A stretch of 64,000 nt of DNA. Origin: Ascidia mentula (Eukaryota; Chordata; Ascidiacea; Phlebobranchia; Ascidiidae). The stretch spans positions 19,824,266-19,888,265 of the forward strand of contig OX387197.1 in the NCBI GenBank assembly GCA_947561715.1. Direction: 5' to 3'. The notes under the pieces were generated by a model. The model ran no database searches. It saw nothing but the letters and a program-made list of their open reading frames with translations, and was not told the origin of the DNA. Numbering within the stretch: position 1 is the stretch's first letter; every line of letters starts with the position of its first letter. Below, one piece after another: positions 61,501 through 64,000 of this stretch. A program made the translations under genes and the position numbers.

Positions 61501-64000
61501 TATGCCTTCCTTTTAATAGACGTGCGAAGACATAGACGAATGTTTGAATGTCGGTACATGCCCAACCAGATCATCTTGCATGAACTTTGACGGAAGCTTT
61601 GAATGTGTGTGCGATTCAGGACATGAGATGACTGCAGATGGTGTAAGTGTTTTTTAGAGTAAGTTGCAAGAAAATGCGACCTTCTCAAAATGACATTAGG
61701 CTGGCGTGAAAAAGGTTACGGTTGTTATGCGCTCTGATCTTGTGTTAAATAGGCCAGGTTTTCACATCTACAAGGCTTTTTTTTTGTTATTTTTAAAACG
61801 CTTTGTTTAGACATGCAAGGACATCAATGAGTGTCAGGACAACAGCACTTGTCCAACAGGATTAAAATGCCTTAACTCTCAAGGGAGCTTCAGTTGTGTG
61901 TGTTTTGACGGCTATCAAATATCATCCAATGTTGTAAGTTTTTTTGAACATCTACCTTTCTTCCACAAATACGTTTTCAGTGCTGTTGCGAATGCGCAAT
62001 CTGGCCCGGTATTACACAATATTCGTATTAGGAAGAGCGCGAACCGTAGTTAGGAACAATTTTTATTTATCTTCCTGAATTGGTATTGCGCAAGTACATT
62101 CGAAAGGATTTTGCAGAAAAAATATTCGTAAAGATAAGACCATGCTTAACTGTTTAGAAACGCATGTTCGATAGGCTCTCAGCAAATATGGCTGCGTTTT
62201 AATTGCTGCACATACATAACCACATTAAAAAAAACAGACCCTTGCATAGTGACATGTTATAACGGCAACCACGCACTTACTCATAGATGCGTAAACACAC
62301 ATTTTGTCTTATCAACCAGCGTAATGCGCATGTGAAACGGTCATGGCAACTTTGCGTAAAATTGATAGTACATTTATGACAATCATATTTTACTTTCGAG
62401 CGACAGATTGGATAAGGCATACTATTATAGTTCATATTTATGGCGTCCATAGGGTTTGATCCGTCCTGAATGGACAGCGTAGAATGGCAAAAGCTCCTGT
62501 ATATTCCCGGTTATTCTCTTTGCGAAGTAACTGCACAATCGCACATATTCCCATTGGTGCAAAATACCGCCTTAGTTCAAGTGCCGCAAATACCACTTAA
62601 TCCCTTGTTAACTAAAAAGTTTTCATAGTATCGGATTATGTTGGGATGGTTCAAAACCTTCTTTAAAAATTGAACTTCGTTGCGTGAACTTGCACATTCT
62701 TAAGCAGAAAGATCTTCCATGGAAATTTCAATATGAGTCACAAAGCCAATGCTTTGTTCGTCGCAAAAACTTTTCAAACAATTTCGTATTTTTGCGTGCA
62801 GCCCGCCGATCAAACCTCACGTCACGTCATGCAATAATGCTCACAAAGCGCCGCCCTGTACATGCGCCCATCACGCGTTCATCACGTTGACTCCATTATC
62901 TCGGCCGTAAATGTACCCCTTGACATAGTTTACCGTTATTTATCATCTCTGTACAAACCGTCATCCGCACTGAAAATGGAAATGATTTCGAAAGAAAATA
63001 ATTTAACATTTATCATAAAATTGATGTCGAATTTCATTGTCATTGTTTTATTAGACTTGCACCGATATTGATGAATGTTCGAATACGGAGATCTGCCCTC
63101 CACAGTCGTTCTGTATCAACACTATTGGTTCTTATGTCTGCCAATGTTTTCCTGGAGTTGATTGTATACGTAAGAAAATTTATTTGCTTCCTTATTGTGG
63201 TTCCATAGATAGGATTCAAACTAGGATTTCTCGATATAAAACAGGAATCATTTTTGTATATAAACCCAAATAAAAAAAAATTTTATTTTCGCAGTCAATC
63301 CTCTATCGGTTCCTCCCAACGTACTGCAAGTTTCCACAGATTCATTGACAATCGTTACAGACGCTCGTCGTTTCTACGGAGAATACGAGGTACCTTGACG
63401 ATAAACAACAAATCGAAAAAACGTTTGAAAACGTTTTTGTAAAGGTGTTGGTGATTGAAGCCGATGGAAATGAACAAAGCATTATCACCACCGAGATCAT
63501 CGCGACAATCACTAACTTGAAACCAAATACGAATTACTCGTTGGGCACAAGAGTTCGGAAGCTAAAAAATTCATCCTACGTTTACAGGAAATCAGAATTT
63601 AGTAACTTTGTTGCTGTGACCACAGGTAAGTTGGGCTGTTGGAATAGCTGACGTACAATCTAGACAATCCAGACTGTTACCATCTAGACATTACATACTT
63701 TTGATTTCAGATGCAATAAAAGTGGCTTTTTCGTTAAACTTGCTCAATGAAGCGTATGGTGTTGAGCTGGAGGATATTACATCAGTCCGCTCCCGTCAAT
63801 TACGCGATCGATACGAGCCTGAGTTGACTGCGGCGCTAAAGGCTGTACTGGGAAATGTTACATTAGATTTACTGGACGTAAACATCACTGCCTTCAGGTA
63901 ACGATTGCTACTTTAAAGACTGTTATTCTCGTCCATGCGCCTTATTTACGCTTCTACAGGAATGGAAGTACTGTTGCGTCGTGTGTTGGAACGCTCAATA
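31590..64000 (+). CDS. Gene C: MUC4-like membrane protein with ten copies of the novel module, cut by the right edge
   Basis: About 106 exons are in view. Exon 31590-31656 encodes a signal peptide ([15 protein letters not shown]...), exon 31733-31753 is a seven-codon spacer, then come ten modules (31807-52687), an FN3-like exon (53003-53242), EGFs (53340-54226), NIDO (54284-55388), AMOP (55566-56741), VWD and following region (56814-59160), EGFs (59362-63169), FN3 (63295-63625) and SEA (63711 onward). Domain order, intron phases and sequence follow gene B; the differences are four more modules and one more repeated calcium-binding EGF exon. Missing at the edge, by analogy with gene B, are the rest of SEA, two FN3, EGFs and the transmembrane exon. 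All exons traced keep frame. Role inferred: secretory-pathway, cell-surface adhesion or barrier mucin. Confidence 0.85.
31807..33886 (+). repeat. Gene C module C1
   Basis: Exons a 31807-31961, b 32020-32075, c 32169-32268, d 32684-32836, e 32909-33030, f 33807-33886. Motifs: [69 protein letters not shown]. Exon f has an extra cysteine shared only with C2. Introns 32269-32683 and 33031-33806 hold nothing recognisable apart from an A-run near 33160. Linker: 34264-34296. Confidence 0.85.
34353..36017 (+). repeat. Gene C module C2
   Basis: Exons a 34353-34507, b 34565-34623, c 35085-35184, d 35330-35476, e 35533-35642, f 35941-36017. Exon e is nearly the same at DNA level as that of C3, and exons a-d are also close, so C2 and C3 are a recent pair. 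Exon b carries GECFSA, an extra cysteine. Intron 34624-35084 holds nothing recognisable. Linker: 36380-36412. Confidence 0.85.
36471..38555 (+). repeat. Gene C module C3
   Basis: Exons a 36471-36625, b 36693-36751, c 37190-37289, d 38048-38194, e 38255-38364, f 38476-38555. Exon b has GECFPA as in C2. Exon f has drifted ([17 protein letters not shown]), unlike that of C2, so the C2/C3 duplication may not have covered exon f or was followed by change there. Intron c-d holds the Penelope-like fragment. Linker: 38726-38767. Confidence 0.85.
37436..37939 (-). mobile_element. Penelope-like retroelement fragment in gene C intron c-d of module C3
   Basis: Minus-strand translation at 37627-37875 gives the C-terminal part of a Penelope-type GIY-YIG endonuclease region ([20 protein letters not shown], then [16 protein letters not shown]). 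The 3' tail toward 37436 has the CTGAAGAAGCCT-like and AAACGTCA-like end common in this family. 37646-37697 and 37888-37939 form a 52-bp inverted pair (about 50 matches), and 37747-37766 is also mirrored, so the fragment includes an inverted copy of its own part. Reverse transcriptase is absent. It is an old, truncated, inactive copy. Confidence 0.75.
39116..40673 (+). repeat. Gene C module C4
   Basis: Exons a 39116-39279, b 39333-39388, c 39755-39854, d 39971-40117, e 40354-40464, f 40597-40673. Exon a is longer, with an insertion between GG and GN ([12 protein letters not shown]), and exon b carries GDGCFVEY. Exon d reads [12 protein letters not shown]. Exon f has lost the GREIT pattern ([13 protein letters not shown]). 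Linker 40973-41008 is proline-rich (PEPQPNPQ). Confidence 0.8.
41156..42263 (+). repeat. Gene C module C5
   Basis: Exons a 41156-41310, b 41365-41420, c 41481-41580, d 41713-41859, e 41977-42092, f 42187-42263. Exon d begins [20 protein letters not shown], the start of a WSR subfamily that runs C5-C8. Exon a: [11 protein letters not shown]. Linker: 42372-42407. Confidence 0.8.
42642..44179 (+). repeat. Gene C module C6
   Basis: Exons a 42642-42796, b 42855-42910, c 43039-43138, d 43436-43585, e 43649-43773, f 44100-44179. Exon c has [13 protein letters not shown], shared with C8. Exon d is of the WSR type ([19 protein letters not shown]). In exon a the asparagine-methionine-tyrosine core is replaced by [11 protein letters not shown]. 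Linker: 44470-44499. Confidence 0.8.
44596..45934 (+). repeat. Gene C module C7
   Basis: Exons a 44596-44750, b 44812-44868, c 44941-45040, d 45197-45364, e 45562-45689, f 45864-45934. Exon d is the longest of its kind, with a tyrosine-rich insertion ([10 protein letters not shown]) before [10 protein letters not shown]. Exon a starts with an extra cysteine (IFCESE). The following intron 45935-46643 has no recognised content. Linker: 46644-46679. Confidence 0.8.
46797..48649 (+). repeat. Gene C module C8
   Basis: Exons a 46797-46948, b 47005-47060, c 47178-47277, d 47959-48111, e 48284-48405, f 48573-48649. Exon a lacks one residue in the glycine motif ([11 protein letters not shown]). Exon c ([13 protein letters not shown]) and exon d ([19 protein letters not shown]) are closest to C6 and C5. 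Intron c-d holds an hAT element. Linker 49151-49186; intron 48650-49150 has nothing recognisable. Confidence 0.8.
47392..47879 (+). mobile_element. hAT-family DNA transposon remnant, 488 bp, with target-site duplications
   Basis: The ends CAGTGGTTCCCAAAG and CTTTTTTT...GAGAAACACTG are hAT-type imperfect inverted repeats. Flanking octamers GTTTAGAC (47384-47391) and GTTTAAAC (47880-47887) match at 7 of 8 bases, the target-site size of hAT. Plus-strand 47613-47771 encodes the C-terminus of an hAT transposase ([20 protein letters not shown], one stop, then [16 protein letters not shown] and HPSH), like the dimerisation region of ZBED/SCAND3-type proteins. The rest of the transposase is missing: an internally deleted, non-autonomous copy inside the gene C intron. 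Confidence 0.85.
49280..50888 (+). repeat. Gene C module C9
   Basis: Exons a 49280-49425, b 49490-49544, c 49679-49778, d 49929-50075, e 50265-50380, f 50812-50888. Exon a: [11 protein letters not shown]; exon b ends VEYNKTY; exon d [17 protein letters not shown] and [12 protein letters not shown]; exon f keeps [13 protein letters not shown]. Intron e-f holds a MITE. Linker: 51118-51153 ([10 protein letters not shown]). Confidence 0.82.
50544..50753. mobile_element. Probable hAT-type MITE of 210 bp
   Basis: Starts CAGTGCTTCCCAA and ends TTTGGAATAACTG, an imperfect inverted pair of hAT style. The flanks CTTTAAGG and TCTTAAAG agree only partly (5 of 8). It has no coding sequence and lies in intron e-f of module C9. 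Confidence 0.45.
51213..52687 (+). repeat. Gene C module C10 (last module)
   Basis: Exons a 51213-51367, b 51432-51487, c 51773-51872, d 51930-52088, e 52212-52339, f 52611-52687. Exon a: [11 protein letters not shown]; exon d [16 protein letters not shown] and [12 protein letters not shown]. Exon c differs most ([14 protein letters not shown]). The linker 52862-52894 leads to the FN3-like exon at 53003, as in gene B. Confidence 0.82.
53003..53242 (+). other. Gene C FN3-like domain
   Basis: Single phase 1-1 exon of 240 bp, the same length as its gene B partner. It shares TRTYS, the glycine-x-S pattern and [13 protein letters not shown]. It ends with a normal GTATGT donor where gene B has GCATGT. 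Confidence 0.65.
53340..54226 (+). other. Gene C EGF cluster before NIDO
   Basis: Exons 53340-53582 (EGF-like plus [12 protein letters not shown]), 53719-53928 ([12 protein letters not shown] and [12 protein letters not shown]) and 54109-54226 ([12 protein letters not shown]), one-to-one with gene B 13542-14341. Confidence 0.85.
54284..55388 (+). other. Gene C NIDO domain
   Basis: Exons 54284-54391, 54444-54657, 54792-54962 and 55184-55388. [29 protein letters not shown] and [18 protein letters not shown] match the gene B NIDO, with ordinary divergence in exons and unrelated introns. Confidence 0.9.
55566..56741 (+). other. Gene C AMOP domain region
   Basis: Exons 55566-55838, 56245-56484 and 56622-56741. 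The core reads [20 protein letters not shown] and [13 protein letters not shown], then [10 protein letters not shown]. Same exon structure as gene B. Confidence 0.85.
56814..59160 (+). other. Gene C VWD domain with GDPH and following region
   Basis: Exons 56814-57049, 57164-57251, 57311-57475, 57530-57673, 57780-58064, 58200-58388, 58708-58901 and 59001-59160. GDPH codons are at 56825-56836. From about 56835 to 58038 the sequence follows gene B base for base apart from scattered changes, introns included, while the sequence on either side diverges sharply. The donor after 58064 is GT, unlike the GC of gene B. Confidence 0.9.
59362..63169 (+). other. Gene C EGF and calcium-binding EGF array
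   Basis: Eleven exons: 59362-59572, 59725-59880, 59935-60057, 60219-60375, 60551-60673, 60759-60881, 60987-61109, 61253-61375, 61520-61642, 61811-61933 and 63055-63169. The six from 60551 to 61933 are phase 0-0 exons of exactly 123 bp, each starting TCxDxDEC or TCxDxNEC. Gene B has five such exons. The last ([14 protein letters not shown]) follows an intron of 1.1 kb with repeat sequence. Confidence 0.87.
61934..63054. repeat. Long intron with dispersed repeat family, copy 3
   Basis: Near 62335-62400 the intron matches the left part of gene B copy 2 (CGGTCATGGCAACTTTGCG). Near 62820-62850 a CACGTCATGCAATAATG stretch resembles the right part. The remainder has short ORFs only, which I regard as noise. 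Confidence 0.45.
63295..63625 (+). other. Gene C FN3-like domain split over two exons
   Basis: Exons 63295-63389 ([18 protein letters not shown]) and 63445-63625 ([17 protein letters not shown], ending VAVTT). Exon lengths and intron phase equal gene B 21809-22146. Confidence 0.7.
63711..64000 (+). other. Gene C SEA domain, cut by the window edge
   Basis: Exon 63711-63898 ([15 protein letters not shown], then [12 protein letters not shown]) and the start of the next at 63960 ([13 protein letters not shown]). GS codons are at 63964-63969. The hairpin motif is GSTVA rather than GSVVA as in gene B, so self-cleavage is less certain. Confidence 0.75.

Noticed and set aside
62684-63071. ORFs in the long intron before the last calcium-binding EGF exon of gene C
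   Set aside because: They run into the real exon or lie in repeat sequence, and gene B has no equivalent.

Overview
The window is animal genomic DNA, read almost entirely from the plus strand. It is AT-rich, with GT-AG introns of mostly 50-500 bp, small exons and extracellular domains found only in metazoans (NIDO, AMOP, VWD with GDPH, calcium-binding EGF, SEA, FN3). I infer an invertebrate deuterostome, most likely a Ciona-like ascidian. This rests on base composition, compact introns and gene style, not on a database match.

The layout is a head-to-tail array of three paralogous genes for very large type I membrane glycoproteins. Gene A shows only its last two exons (1-235: end of an EGF, transmembrane helix, short tail). 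Gene B is complete (1800-24872, about 84 exons). Gene C starts at 31590 and runs off the right edge inside its SEA domain (about 106 exons seen). B and C share one domain order: signal peptide; a tandem array of an unfamiliar module of about 225 residues (6 copies in B, 10 in C); an FN3-like domain; about five EGFs; NIDO; AMOP; VWD with GDPH and the MUC4-type region after it; EGF and a run of calcium-binding EGFs; split FN3; SEA. Gene B continues with two more FN3 domains, EGFs, a transmembrane helix and a 13-residue tail, and gene C presumably does too. The C-terminal half is MUC4-like. The N-terminal modules are what I do not recognise.

Each module is built from six exons (a-f) with the same intron positions and phases in all 16 copies, joined by a 30-42 bp linker exon. 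The whole unit is a phase 1-1 cassette. Adjacent copies C2 and C3 are very similar, and the VWD region of B and C is nearly identical over about 1.2 kb including introns, which points to block duplication and gene conversion.

Between B and C (24906-31589) lies a tandem duplication of about 1.8 kb (25905-27695 and 27960-29806) with small doubtful ORFs, a TATA box in front of the first copy, and a possible short inverted-repeat element. Introns hold transposon remains: an hAT-type element with 8-bp target duplications (47392-47879), a second hAT-like MITE (50544-50753), a Penelope-like retroelement fragment (37436-37939) and three pieces of one dispersed repeat family. No convincing RNA gene, CRISPR array or minus-strand host gene was seen.
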